A stretch of DNA of 64,000 bases from contig NZ_LT607413.1 in the NCBI RefSeq assembly GCF_900091495.1, positions 3,921,001 to 3,985,000 on the forward strand, written 5' to 3'. The translations under genes and the position numbers were made by a program. The notes below the pieces were generated by a model. The model ran no database searches. It worked only from the letters and a program-made list of their open reading frames with translations, and had not been told where the DNA came from. Shown one piece after another: positions 41,402-50,714 of the stretch. Each line of letters begins with the position of its first letter. Within the stretch, counting starts at the first letter, position 1. This stretch comes from Micromonospora echinospora (GTDB taxonomy: Bacteria; Actinomycetota; Actinomycetes; Mycobacteriales; Micromonosporaceae).

Positions 41402-42331
41402 ATGGAACTGCGCGTCTTCACCGAGCCCCAGCAGGGGGCCAGCTACGACCAGTTGCTCGCCGTGGCGCGTTGTGCCGAGGACGCCGGCTACGACGCGTTC
41501 TTCCGCTCCGACCACTACCTGATGATGGGGGAGGCGAGCGGGGAACCGGGGCCCACCGACGCTTGGACGACCCTCGCCGGCCTGGCCCGGGAGACCAGCC
41601 GGATCCGCCTCGGCACGCTGATGACCGCCGCCACCTTCCGGCTGCCCGGCCCGCTCGCCATCACCGTGGCCCAGGTGGACGCGATGAGCGGCGGCCGGAT
41701 CGAGTTCGGTGTCGGCACCGGCTGGTTCGAGGCGGAGCACCAGGCGTACGGCATCCCGTTCCCGCCGCTCGCCGAGCGGTTCGACCGGCTGGAGGAGCAA
41801 CTCGCCGTCATCACCGGCCTCTGGCAGACCCCGGCGGGGCAGACCTTCGACTTCTCCGGGAAGTACTACACCCTCACCGACTCGCCGGCCCTGCCGAAGC
41901 CGGTGCAGTCGCCCCGACCGCCGGTCCTGCTCGGCGGGATGGGCGCGAAGCGGACGCCCCGGCTCGCCGCCCGCTTCGCCGACGAGTTCAACCTGCCCTT
42001 CGTCCCGGTCGACGACACGGCCGCGCAGTTCGGCCGGGTCCGCGACGCCTGCGCCGCGATCGGCCGGGACCCGGCGGAGCTGCGCTGGTCCAACGCGCTG
42101 GTGCTGTGCTGCGGCCGGAACGACGCGGAGGTCCGGCGACGGGCCGAGGCGATCGGCCGTGACCCGGACGAGCTGCGGGAGAACGGGCTCGCCGGCTCGC
42201 CCGCGGAGGTCGTCGACAAGATCGGCCGGTACGCGGGCGTCGGCAGCCAGCGCATCTACCTCCAGACGCTCGACCTGGCCGACCTCGACCACCTGGAACT
42301 GGTCGCCGCCGAGGTCATGCCGCAGGTCTGA
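41402..42331 (+). CDS. LLM-class F420-dependent oxidoreductase
   Basis: TIM-barrel oxidoreductase of 309 aa from the luciferase-like superfamily. LRVFTEPQQGASYDQLL begins the barrel. FFRSDHYLMMG, GTLMTAATFR and RIEFGVGTGWFEAEH are typical of actinobacterial F420-using members. Start ATG 41402 was taken because the barrel begins there, although the frame is open to 41261. The substrate is unknown and a link to the neighbouring clusters is not evident. Confidence 0.85.
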   Translation: MELRVFTEPQQGASYDQLLAVARCAEDAGYDAFFRSDHYLMMGEASGEPGPTDAWTTLAGLARETSRIRLGTLMTAATFRLPGPLAITVAQVDAMSGGRIEFGVGTGWFEAEHQAYGIPFPPLAERFDRLEEQLAVITGLWQTPAGQTFDFSGKYYTLTDSPALPKPVQSPRPPVLLGGMGAKRTPRLAARFADEFNLPFVPVDDTAAQFGRVRDACAAIGRDPAELRWSNALVLCCGRNDAEVRRRAEAIGRDPDELRENGLAGSPAEVVDKIGRYAGVGSQRIYLQTLDLADLDHLELVAAEVMPQV

Positions 42332-42384
42332 GCCCTATCGGCACCGACTCGCGGGTGCACCGCCGACGACCGAGGGGAGAGGTC

Positions 42385-43653
42385 ATGGCAGGCGACGGGC
42401 GGACCACACCGGACACCGGGGTGCCCACGCGGAACTGGGCCGGCAACGTCACCTGGTCGGCGGCCCGCCGGCACCGTCCGACCACGGTCGACGAACTGCG
42501 GGAACTGGTGGCGGCGAGCCGGCGGATCCGGGCGGTGGGCAGCCGGCACTCGTTCAACCGGCTCGCCGACACCACCGGCGACCTGGTCGCGGTCGACGGC
42601 CTGCCGCCCACCGTCGAGATCGACCCCGTCGCGAACACCGCCACCGTGGCGGCCGGGCTGCGCTACGGCGAGGTCGCGGCGCGCCTGCACGAGCAGGGGT
42701 ACGCACTGCCGAACCTGGCCTCCCTGCCGCACATCTCGGTCGCCGGGGCGGTCGCCACCGCCACCCACGGCTCCGGTGAGCGCCACGGCAACCTGGCCAC
42801 CTCCGTCGTCGCCCTGGAACTGGTCACCGTCGACGGTGACCTGATCCGGGTGGACTCCACCGACGCCCGCTTCCCCGGCCTGGTGGTCGGTCTCGGCGCG
42901 TACGGGGTGGTCACCCGAGTCACGTTGGCCCTGGTGCCGACCTTCGAGATCCGCCAGTACGTCCACCTGGACCTGCCGCGCGAGGCGATGGACGAGGCGC
43001 TCGCCTCGGCGTACAGCGTCAGCCTCTTCACCGACTGGCGGGGCACCGGGTTCGACCAGGTGTGGCGCAAGCAGTTGGCCGACCGGCCACCGCCCCCGGC
43101 CCGGTGGCTCGGCGCGACGGCGGCGGACACGCCCCGGCACCCGGTGCCGGGCCTGCCCGGTGACACGTGCACCGTGCAGCTCGGGGTGCCCGGCCCCTGG
43201 CACGAACGGCTGCCGCACTTCCGGCCCGAGTTCACCCCGAGCAGCGGGCAGGAGTTGCAGTCGGAGTACCACCTGCCGAGGACGGCGGCGGCCGAGGCCC
43301 TGGCCGCGCTGGACGACGTCCGCGACCGGATCGCGGCGGTGGTGCAGATCTGCGAGCTGCGGACGGTCGCCGCCGACCGGCTCTGGCTCAGCCCCCAGTA
43401 CGACCGGGACACCCTGTCGATCCACTTCACCTGGATACCCGACGCCGGGGCGGTCACCCCGGTGGTGGCCGCCGTCGAGGAGCGGCTGGCCCCGTTCGCC
43501 CCCCGTCCACACTGGGGAAAGATCTTCGGTCTGCCCCCGGCGGCGGTGGCCGCCGCGTATCCCCGGTTCGCCGACGCGGTCGCGGCCATGGTCGCTGCCG
43601 ACCCCACCGGCACGTTCCGTAACGACCTGCTGGACCGCTACCTCCCGCGCTGA
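42385..43653 (+). CDS. FAD-linked alditol oxidase-like protein
   Basis: Oxidoreductase of 422 aa with a PCMH-type FAD domain: GSRHSFNRLADTTGDLV, SLPHISVAGAVATATHGSG (His for covalent FAD linkage is probable in RHSFN) and a C-terminal D-arabinono-lactone-oxidase domain ending near HWGKIFGL. The size and motifs fit xylitol/alditol oxidase (AldO), which oxidises sugar alcohols with release of H2O2. GGGGAGAGG precedes the ATG. The next gene, a regulator, starts 43 bp downstream in the same direction. Confidence 0.85.
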   Translation: MAGDGRTTPDTGVPTRNWAGNVTWSAARRHRPTTVDELRELVAASRRIRAVGSRHSFNRLADTTGDLVAVDGLPPTVEIDPVANTATVAAGLRYGEVAARLHEQGYALPNLASLPHISVAGAVATATHGSGERHGNLATSVVALELVTVDGDLIRVDSTDARFPGLVVGLGAYGVVTRVTLALVPTFEIRQYVHLDLPREAMDEALASAYSVSLFTDWRGTGFDQVWRKQLADRPPPPARWLGATAADTPRHPVPGLPGDTCTVQLGVPGPWHERLPHFRPEFTPSSGQELQSEYHLPRTAAAEALAALDDVRDRIAAVVQICELRTVAADRLWLSPQYDRDTLSIHFTWIPDAGAVTPVVAAVEERLAPFAPRPHWGKIFGLPPAAVAAAYPRFADAVAAMVAADPTGTFRNDLLDRYLPR

Positions 43654-43695
43654 CGGCGTCGGTGTGCGGGGACCGGGTACGCCAGAATCGGGGCC

Positions 43696-46600
43696 GTGTT
43701 CTTCGGCATCCTGGGTCCGGTCGAGGCGCGTACCGTCGACGGGACGGCCGTGCCCCTGGGCGGGCGGCAGCTGCGGGCCCTGCTCGCCCTGCTCCTGCTC
43801 GACGCCGGCCGGGTGGTCGGCGCGGACCGCCTGATCGACGGCCTGCACGGCGAACACCCGCCGGCCGGCGCGGCGAACGCGTTGCAGTCCCAGGTCTCCC
43901 GGCTCCGCCGGGCGCTGCGTGCCGCCGGCACCGGGGTGACCGTCGAGGCGTACCCGGCCGGGTACCGGCTCGCTGTCGACCCGGAGGACGTCGACGTGCA
44001 CCGGGTCACCCGGCTCGACCGGGCCGCTCGGCAGGCCCTCGCCGCCGGAGCCCCGGCACGGGCGGTCGCCCTGCTCGGCGAGGCGCTCACGTTCTGGCGG
44101 GGCGAGCCGCTCGCCGACGTGACCGCCGTGCCGTTCGCCGCCGCCCAGGTCGCGCGCCTGACCGAGCTGCGGCTGGGCATCGTGTCGGAGTACGCCGAGG
44201 CGGCGCTCGCCGCCGGGGACCCGCACGCGCCGATCAGTCTGCTGAGCGAGGCGGTCGCCGCCCACCCCCTGCGGGAACGCCCCCGGGGGCAGCTCATGCG
44301 GGCGCTGCACGCCGCCGGCCGGTCGGCCGAGGCGTTACGGGTCTACGCCGACCTGCGTCGTGCCCTCGCCGGGGAACTCGGAGTCGAGCCCTCCGCGGAG
44401 CTGGCCGCGGTGCACCTGGCGGTGTTGCGCGACGAGCGCCGTGACCCGGTGGCACCGCCGCCGGCCCGGCTCCCGGCCCAGCTGAGCAGCTTCGTCGGCC
44501 GGGAGGGCGAACTGGCCCGGGTGACCGGACTGCTCGACGCCGGACGGCTGGTCACCGTCACCGGTCCGGGTGGGGTCGGCAAGACCCGGCTCGCGATCGA
44601 GACGGCCGGCCGGCGTGCCGGTGAGGTCTGCTTCGTCGACCTCGCCCCACTGCCGGCCGGCGCACGGGTCGCGCCCGTCCTGCTCGACGCGTTCGGCCTG
44701 CGGGAGTCCGGCCTCGGCCTGCCCGGCGTGACCCGTGCCCCGTTCACCGGCCCGCTCGTCGGCCCACACGGTGACAGCGCGTCAGCCGACGCTGACGTAC
44801 CGGTGGGTGCCGGACCGGCGGGTGCTGCTGCGCTGGCCGGCGGTGCCGACAGCGCGGTGAACCGCCTGGTCACCGCGCTGTCGGACCGGCGGATGCTGCT
44901 CCTGCTCGACAACTGCGAACACGTCGTCGCCGACGCCGCGCCGGTCGTACGCGCTCTCCTCGCCGCCTGCCCGCACCTGCGGATCCTGGCTACCAGCCGG
45001 GAACCGCTCGGCCTGACCGGGGAACTGCTCTGCCCGCTCTCCCCGCTGCCGGTGCCGTCCCCGGATGCGCCGGCCGGGACCGTCGCCACCGCCCCGGCGT
45101 TGCGTCTCTTCGCCGACCGGGCCGCCGCGGTACGACCGGACTTCGTCCTCGACGGCGACACCGTCGACACGGTACGCCGGATCTGCGCCGCGCTGGACGG
45201 CCTGCCGCTGGCGATCGAACTGGCGGCGGTGCGGATACGGGCCCTGTCCCCGGCCGAGGTGGCGGCCCGGCTGGACGACCGGTTCCGGCTGCTGTCCCGG
45301 GGCGACCGGACGGCCGCGCCCCGGCACCAGACCCTGTACGCCGTGGTCCGCTGGAGCTGGGACCTGCTCAGCGACGCGGAACGGTGTCTCCTGCGCCGGC
45401 TGACCGTCTTCGCCGGTGGGGTGACCGTGTCCGCTGCCGAGCAGGTGTGTGGTGGTGGTTGTGGTTGCAGGGGACCCCTCCTACCGTTTTCTGCCGAGGA
45501 GGGGTCCCCTGCAACCACCCGGCGCGGGTGTGAGCCGGAGACTGCCGAACTGCTCGCCGCGTTGGTGGACCGGTCGCTGCTCGAACATGCCGGCGGCCGG
45601 TACCGGATGCTGGAGACGGTGCGGAGCTTCGGTGCCGAGCGGCTCGCCGAGGCCGGCGAGGACGACGTGCTCCGCCGGGCCCATGTCACGTACTTCCTCC
45701 GCCTGGCCAGCACCGCGGACGGTCACCTGCGCCGGGCGGAGCAGGTCGACTGGCTGCACCGGCTCCGTGCCGAGCACCGCAACCTGGATGCCGCCCTGCG
45801 CTGGGCGGTCACCGCCGACCCTCCGCTGGCGATGCGGCTGGTCGGCGCGTTGAGCGCCTACTGGTACCTGCGCGGCCTACGGGGGGAGATCGCCCCGCTG
45901 GCGGAACAGGTGCTTCGCGTGGTCGGCCCGGAACCACCCGACGGGCTGGCCGAGGAGTACGTACTCTGCGTGGTGTACGCCGTTTCCGGCGGCGCCGGTG
46001 CCGGCCTGGCCGACCACGTACGACGGGCCACCGCCTTGGTCGACGCGATGGAACATCCACCCCGGCAGCCGTTCCTCCACGTCCTGTGGGCACAGTTCGC
46101 CGGACCGCCCGGCGCGGAACTGCCCCGACGCAGACGGCTGCTCGGCGCGGACCCGTGGTCGCAGGCGCTCGGTCACTTCGGCAACGGCTTCCTCGCCCTG
46201 TTCCAAGGGCTCGTCGACACGGCCGAGGCGGAGCTGCGGCAGGCGCTGACCGGTTTCCGGTCGGTGGGGGACCGGTGGGGCGTGTCGCAGGCGTTGGACG
46301 GGTTGGCGACCATCGCCGCCTGGCGTGGCGCGGACGACGAGTGCCTCGCCCTGCGCGACGAGGCCCTGGGCCTGGTGCGGCAGCTCGGCGCGTACGAGGA
46401 GGTGGCGGACCTGCACTGCCGGCGGGCCGAGCGGCTGCTGCGCGTCGGTGACCCCGACGCGGCCCGCGTCGAGTACGGGCGGGCCGCCGACCTGGCCCGG
46501 CGCGGTGGCATGTCGGCGACGGCCGCCCAGGTCGCCTGGGGCCTCGGCGAGGTGGCCCGGCTGACCGGTGACCTGGCCGGGGCGCGACGGCAGCAGGCCG

Positions 46601-47016
46601 AGGCGCTGGCCCACGCCTCGGCCGGGTGGGCGGACGCGGGGATCCGGGTGGCCGCGCTGACCGCGCTCGGGCGTATCGCGCTGGCCGGCGGGGATCCCGA
46701 TGAGGCCCGAACCCGACACCGGGAGGCCCTGGACAGCGCCCTCGATCAGCGCAACGGGCTGGACATCGCCGACGCGGCCGAGGGGCTGGCCGAGGTGCTG
46801 CTGCGGGACGGTGCGGCCGAACGGGCGGCCTGGCTGCTCGGCGTGGCGACCGGGCTGCGGGGCCTGCCGGTGACCGGCAACCGGGAGGTCGTCGCGGTGG
46901 CCGACAGGGTGCGGGCAGCGCTCGGCGACACCGGTTACGGTGCCGCGTTCGCCCGGGGCGCGGCGCTCGGTCACGAGGAGGGCCGGGCTCTCCTGCATGA
47001 CCTGGTGCGCCGCTGA
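43696..47016 (+). CDS. AfsR/SARP-family regulator (BTAD + NB-ARC)
   Basis: Large regulator of 1106 aa: OmpR-type winged helix (1-95, FGILGPVEARTVDG), BTAD (about 100-245), then an NB-ARC ATPase with P-loop GPGGVGKTR at about 290-298 and Walker B LLLLDNCEH, followed by helical repeats. Such proteins activate antibiotic clusters by binding 11-bp-spaced repeats. The frame carries a palindromic insertion at codons 589-608 without disruption. An extra Gly/Ala-rich loop (about 345-390) also interrupts the NB-ARC. GTG 43696 is the likely start. Its target could be the repeats at 12.3 kb (inference). Confidence 0.93.
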   Translation: MFFGILGPVEARTVDGTAVPLGGRQLRALLALLLLDAGRVVGADRLIDGLHGEHPPAGAANALQSQVSRLRRALRAAGTGVTVEAYPAGYRLAVDPEDVDVHRVTRLDRAARQALAAGAPARAVALLGEALTFWRGEPLADVTAVPFAAAQVARLTELRLGIVSEYAEAALAAGDPHAPISLLSEAVAAHPLRERPRGQLMRALHAAGRSAEALRVYADLRRALAGELGVEPSAELAAVHLAVLRDERRDPVAPPPARLPAQLSSFVGREGELARVTGLLDAGRLVTVTGPGGVGKTRLAIETAGRRAGEVCFVDLAPLPAGARVAPVLLDAFGLRESGLGLPGVTRAPFTGPLVGPHGDSASADADVPVGAGPAGAAALAGGADSAVNRLVTALSDRRMLLLLDNCEHVVADAAPVVRALLAACPHLRILATSREPLGLTGELLCPLSPLPVPSPDAPAGTVATAPALRLFADRAAAVRPDFVLDGDTVDTVRRICAALDGLPLAIELAAVRIRALSPAEVAARLDDRFRLLSRGDRTAAPRHQTLYAVVRWSWDLLSDAERCLLRRLTVFAGGVTVSAAEQVCGGGCGCRGPLLPFSAEEGSPATTRRGCEPETAELLAALVDRSLLEHAGGRYRMLETVRSFGAERLAEAGEDDVLRRAHVTYFLRLASTADGHLRRAEQVDWLHRLRAEHRNLDAALRWAVTADPPLAMRLVGALSAYWYLRGLRGEIAPLAEQVLRVVGPEPPDGLAEEYVLCVVYAVSGGAGAGLADHVRRATALVDAMEHPPRQPFLHVLWAQFAGPPGAELPRRRRLLGADPWSQALGHFGNGFLALFQGLVDTAEAELRQALTGFRSVGDRWGVSQALDGLATIAAWRGADDECLALRDEALGLVRQLGAYEEVADLHCRRAERLLRVGDPDAARVEYGRAADLARRGGMSATAAQVAWGLGEVARLTGDLAGARRQQAEALAHASAGWADAGIRVAALTALGRIALAGGDPDEARTRHREALDSALDQRNGLDIADAAEGLAEVLLRDGAAERAAWLLGVATGLRGLPVTGNREVVAVADRVRAALGDTGYGAAFARGAALGHEEGRALLHDLVRR
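45461..45518. repeat. Palindromic element within the AfsR-like gene
   Basis: Perfect inverted arms (45461-45482 and 45497-45518, 22 bp each) around a 14-bp loop, with the core AGGGGACCCCTCC and GGAGGGGTCCCCT. The reading frame passes through it without a stop, adding about 20 residues between two recognisable helical segments. The look is that of a small dispersed palindrome (REP or MITE-like); I recall related GGGGACCCCTCC palindromes as intergenic hairpins in Micromonospora genomes, not checked here. Confidence 0.85.
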
Positions 47017-47278
47017 CCAGTGCTGTGCTGATTGACCAGAAAGTGGAACCCAAGGCGGCCACAGGTTGCCTGGAGTGACCCAGATCACTTTATGTGATCG
47101 AGTGGAAAGTGGCGGGTCTATTCCCTGATCCACGCATTGAGGAATTGCTGCACATTGATGTAGGGTGAATCTGTTGATGTCGGTGCATGATGGTTGTCGG
47201 CTCGATCTGTCATGCACCGCATCGCACGGGGGCCCCATCGTTTATCTGCTCCGAGCTGATTCACGAAAGGGAGTTTGA

Positions 47279-47650
47279 ATGAAGGTGGCAAAGTCGGTCG
47301 GAATTGCTCTGGCTGCACTCTTCGGGTCTGTCATGTTCCTGGCCGCCCCTGCTGCGGCCGCCCCGGCGCCAGCGCCAGCCGCTGCGGCCGTGGGCGAGGT
47401 CGGCGCGCAGGCCAGCTTCTGTGCTACGGGGCGGGTCGAGTCGTGGGCGACCAACCTGCCCATCCGTGCCGCTGCTTCCACGGCGGGCGCGTTGATCACC
47501 ACGGCGCAGCCGGGATACCAGTACAACTGCGACGGGACCGTGACCGGGCAATCGGTGACCGCCTGTGGTGTCACCAGCAACGTCTGGGTCAGGATCGTTT
47601 TCAGCGGTCAGTGGGGCTACACCTATATGGCATGCCTGAACGACGTGTAG
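47279..47650 (+). CDS. Small secreted SH3-like protein
   Basis: A 123-aa secreted protein. The signal peptide (to about residue 28, ending AAAA) is followed by an Ala/Pro spacer and a ~75-residue beta-rich domain with four Cys (ASFCATGR, YNCDGT, TACGVT, YMACLND), likely two disulfides. SNVWVRIVFSGQWGYTYMAC recalls bacterial SH3 domains. AAAGGGAG precedes the ATG. A hairpin terminator follows. The function is unknown; binding to the cell wall is plausible. Confidence 0.8.
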   Translation: MKVAKSVGIALAALFGSVMFLAAPAAAAPAPAPAAAAVGEVGAQASFCATGRVESWATNLPIRAAASTAGALITTAQPGYQYNCDGTVTGQSVTACGVTSNVWVRIVFSGQWGYTYMACLNDV

Positions 47651-47705
47651 GTCGCGACTGGTTCGCGCAATTCCGTGACAAGGTGCGGAAGTAGCGCTAT
47701 CTGAT

Positions 47706-47742
47706 CGATGGGCGCCTGTGCTGCTGAGCCAGGCGCCCATCG
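47706..47742 (+). terminator. Terminator of the SH3-like gene
   Basis: A 13-bp perfect stem (CGATGGGCGCCTG and CAGGCGCCCATCG) with an 11-nt loop, 56 bp after the stop. There is no clear T run. Confidence 0.8.
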
Positions 47743-47860
47743 GCATTCTCCCAAGGTCTACCCGGTCTGAATGGTGATGGTCAGCGTCCGGTGTGGAATC
47801 GGTCAGCGGGCTTCCCGATCCTCGTCAGCGGCACATCCGTTCAGTGACGAGGAGCAGACC

Positions 47861-48595
47861 GTGACCGAGACCCGATCCTCCCCTGTCCGCCCGCCCACCG
47901 CCGAGCAGCCGGTGGTGGGCGGTCCGCCCCGCCGTTGGTGGCGGCGCCCCTGGATGGCGCCCCTGGGCGTGGTGCTGGTGTTGTTCGTGGCCTTCTCCCT
48001 GCCCCCGTACCTGACCCTCGACGAGGGGCAGTCGCGGATCCCGCCGCCGGAGGGCGCGCCGCTCTACTACCCGCTGCTGGTCGCGCACGTCCTCTTCGCC
48101 TCGGTCGCCACGCTGACCTGCTGGTTCCAGGTGTGGCCGTGGTTCCGGCAGCGCTTCCCGGCCGCCCACCGCCGGATCGGCCGGGTGTACGTCTTCGCCG
48201 GGGTGCTCCCCGCCGGCGTGATCGGCCTCTACCTCGGCGCGGTGACCCCGTTCGGGCCGGCGGCCCAGGCCAGCGGGGTGGTGCTCGCGCCCCTCTGGTT
48301 GATCTGCACCATGGTCGGTTGGCGGCGTGCCCGGCAGCGGCGGTTCGTCGAGCACCGCCGGTGGATGGTCCGCAGCTTCGCGCTGACCGTCTCGATCATC
48401 ACGAACCGGATCTGGGGCGTGGTCTTCTTCCTGCTGCTGAACCCGCAGCTGGAGACCACCTTCCACGGCGACGAGAAACTGATGAGCTGGATGATCGCCG
48501 GGGCGACCGCCTGGCTCGGCTGGACGCTGCCGCTGCTCGCCGCGCAGTGGTGGCTGGACCGTCACCCTCGTCCCCGTCCCGCCCGCGCCGGCTGA
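47861..48595 (+). CDS. DUF2306 membrane protein
   Basis: A 244-aa protein with about six membrane helices. AAHRRIGRVYVFAGVLPAG and VEHRRWMVRSFALTVSIITNRIW are the conserved DUF2306 segments with paired His-Arg motifs at the helix ends. The GTG at 47861 has GGAG 8 nt upstream. The function of the family is not known to me. It converges on the protease gene. Confidence 0.85.
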   Translation: MTETRSSPVRPPTAEQPVVGGPPRRWWRRPWMAPLGVVLVLFVAFSLPPYLTLDEGQSRIPPPEGAPLYYPLLVAHVLFASVATLTCWFQVWPWFRQRFPAAHRRIGRVYVFAGVLPAGVIGLYLGAVTPFGPAAQASGVVLAPLWLICTMVGWRRARQRRFVEHRRWMVRSFALTVSIITNRIWGVVFFLLLNPQLETTFHGDEKLMSWMIAGATAWLGWTLPLLAAQWWLDRHPRPRPARAG

Positions 48596-48637
48596 CCGGT
48601 CCGGGCCAGGGCTCGACGCGGCCCGGAGCGGCGAGCG

Positions 48638-49777
48638 TCACCGCCGGGCGGCGAGCTGGTCGCGCATGCTGCTGCGCTGTACCGCCCGGCTGATGTCGCT
48701 GGGCGAGACGATGCCGACCAGGCGGCCGTCGGTCACCACCAGCGCCCGGCCGTCCGCGCACTGGCTGAGCCGGGGGAGCAGGTCGGTCAACTGCTCCTCC
48801 GGCCGGGCCAGCACCAGCTCGTCGGCCCGGCAGGCCACCTCGGCGAGGGTGGTGCCCGCCCGCTGGCCGGCGGGTACGTGCCGGACCCGGTCCAGGGTGA
48901 CCAGGCCGATCGGCCGTCCGTCCTCGGTCAACGGCAGCGCCGAGTGCCGGTAGGCGAAGAGGTAGTGGTCGACGAAGTCGCCGACGGTCATCGCCGCCGA
49001 GGCGGTCTGCGGTTGCGGGGTCATCACGTCGGCGACCCGCACGCCGTGCAGCGCCGAGCCGAGCCGGGCCTGCCGTTCCTCCATGGTCGCGGCCCCGATC
49101 AGGAACCAGCCGATCAGCACCAGCCAGAGCCCGCCGATGCCGGCCCCGACCAGGAACTGCCAGAGGCCCAGTCCGATCAGCAGCACGCCCAGCACCCAGC
49201 CGGCGCGGGCCGCCACCACCGAGGCGCGGGTCCGGTCGCCGGTGGCCTTCCAGACCGCCGCCCGCAGCAGCCGGCCGCCGTCGAGCGGGGCGGCCGGCAG
49301 CACGTTGAAGATGGCGAGCAGGAGGTTGATGCCGGCCAGCCAGGAGAGCGCGCCCACCGGCAGCCCGCGTACCCCGGCGAGCGCCAGCGCGACCGCGACG
49401 CCGCCGAAGAGAACGCCGATGACCAGGCTGACCAGCGGCCCGATACCGGCGATACGTAGCTCGGCGCCCGGATTTGGCGCGTCACCCTTCAGCTCGGAGA
49501 CCCCGCCGAACAGCCAGAGCGTGATGCCCTCGACCCCCAGCCCGTTCCGTTTGGCCACCACCGCGTGGGCGACCTCGTGGGCGAGTAGACCGACGAAGAA
49601 GACCACCGCGGCGGCCAGCCCGGCCAGCACGTACGCCCAGACCGGCTCCCCCGGGTAGGCGCGCGGGAACTGCCGCGCGGCCAGCGCCCAGGCGATCAGC
49701 GCGAAGATGACCAGGACGCTCCAGTTGACGCCGACGGGCACGCCGGCGACCCGACCGAGCCGGAAACTCGCCCTCAT
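48638..49777 (-). CDS. Site-2 protease-like membrane protease with CBS pair
   Basis: Intramembrane metalloprotease of about 379 aa. The active-site HEVAH lies in the third helix and NVLPAAPLDGG provides the Asp ligand. The C-terminal half is a CBS pair (DVMTPQPQTAS, GRLVGIVSPSDISR), as in the Rv/Mtb Rip3 type. ATG 49777 starts just before the first helix and was preferred to ATG 49810. Site-2 proteases release regulators from membranes; the substrate is unknown. It ends 42 bp from the convergent DUF2306 gene. Confidence 0.92.
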   Translation of the reverse strand: MRASFRLGRVAGVPVGVNWSVLVIFALIAWALAARQFPRAYPGEPVWAYVLAGLAAAVVFFVGLLAHEVAHAVVAKRNGLGVEGITLWLFGGVSELKGDAPNPGAELRIAGIGPLVSLVIGVLFGGVAVALALAGVRGLPVGALSWLAGINLLLAIFNVLPAAPLDGGRLLRAAVWKATGDRTRASVVAARAGWVLGVLLIGLGLWQFLVGAGIGGLWLVLIGWFLIGAATMEERQARLGSALHGVRVADVMTPQPQTASAAMTVGDFVDHYLFAYRHSALPLTEDGRPIGLVTLDRVRHVPAGQRAGTTLAEVACRADELVLARPEEQLTDLLPRLSQCADGRALVVTDGRLVGIVSPSDISRAVQRSSMRDQLAARR

Positions 49778-49847
49778 GGGCGGAGGGATACCCCGTCGGG
49801 CGGTGACCATGCCGGTCGTCGTCGACCACCCACTCGGTGCCGGTCGG

Positions 49848-50543
49848 TCAGTCGAACAGCCGGTCGAGCACTTCCTGTTCGAGGTCGCGCCAGCGCTGGG
49901 CGTCCTTCAGGGCCTTCGCGATCTCCTTGTCGTCGAGGTGATGGGCGCCCTCCTCGCGGATGCTCGCGACGCTGAACGGCCGGCCGACCGACGGCGAGGT
50001 CCGCTCCAGCGCCTCCAGCACCCGCACGACACCCACCACGCCGTACTCGACGGTCCGCTCGGTCATGCGGAAGTGGGACAGGAGCGCGCCGGCCTGCTGG
50101 GCCATGGGCGCGCCGGAGCCGATGGCGTGGAAACCCACGTCCTCGTACCGGCCGATGAGGCCGTTGGGGTTGATCTCCACGATCCACGGCCCGCCCTGAC
50201 TGTAGCCCGCCGCGAGCAGGTACGCCGCCACCCCGCCGCCGTTGCCCTCGCCGGGCACGTCCGGGATGTAGTTCTCGTAGTGCTTCTTCAGGACGGGCAG
50301 GGCGCGCTCCTGCAACTCGTCGCCGATGTCGGGCGCTTCGAGGATGGCGGTGGCCGAGTCCTGGAGGATGGGGCGCAGGTCGTTGAGCACCCCGCGTGCG
50401 CCGCTGCCGCCCCAGGCGGCGCACGGGCCCAGCGGGTGCAGCTTCTGGGCGGGGAAGCTCAGACCTCGGTCGCTCTCCGTGATCTGGGAGTCCGCGCCGA
50501 TCACCACCCCGTCACTACAGACGATGGCGAGCACGACGGTCAT
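49848..50543 (-). CDS. Proteasome-like Ntn hydrolase
   Basis: A 231-aa protein starting MTVVLAIVCSDGVVIGADSQIT. After Met removal the Thr at position 2 would be the N-terminal nucleophile, as in proteasome beta and HslV, followed by the strand turn and the catalytic Asp in GADS. LHPLGPCAAWGGSG and AYLLAAGYSQGGPW fit the sandwich fold. AGGAGG lies 7 nt before the ATG. It is not the 20S beta subunit, having no propeptide. It may be a stand-alone (Anbu-like) hydrolase (inference). Confidence 0.8.
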   Translation of the reverse strand: MTVVLAIVCSDGVVIGADSQITESDRGLSFPAQKLHPLGPCAAWGGSGARGVLNDLRPILQDSATAILEAPDIGDELQERALPVLKKHYENYIPDVPGEGNGGGVAAYLLAAGYSQGGPWIVEINPNGLIGRYEDVGFHAIGSGAPMAQQAGALLSHFRMTERTVEYGVVGVVRVLEALERTSPSVGRPFSVASIREEGAHHLDDKEIAKALKDAQRWRDLEQEVLDRLFD

Positions 50544-50714
50544 GGGGGCCTCCTGCGCAAGGGGTACGGGGTAGGGCGCGAGGTACCCGGCACCCCGCCT
50601 GCCTACACCCCGACGGGTGTGGCGCATACGCCCTCCCACCCCGTACCCGCCGCGCGGTCACGCACCCACGTCCCGGTGCTGCCGCACCGGGACGCTCGGG
50701 CGTTTCGGACGGTG

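Noticed and set aside
45461..45518. Rho-independent terminator
   Set aside because: The palindrome lies within an intact reading frame, so a terminator function is unlikely; treated as an inserted repeat.
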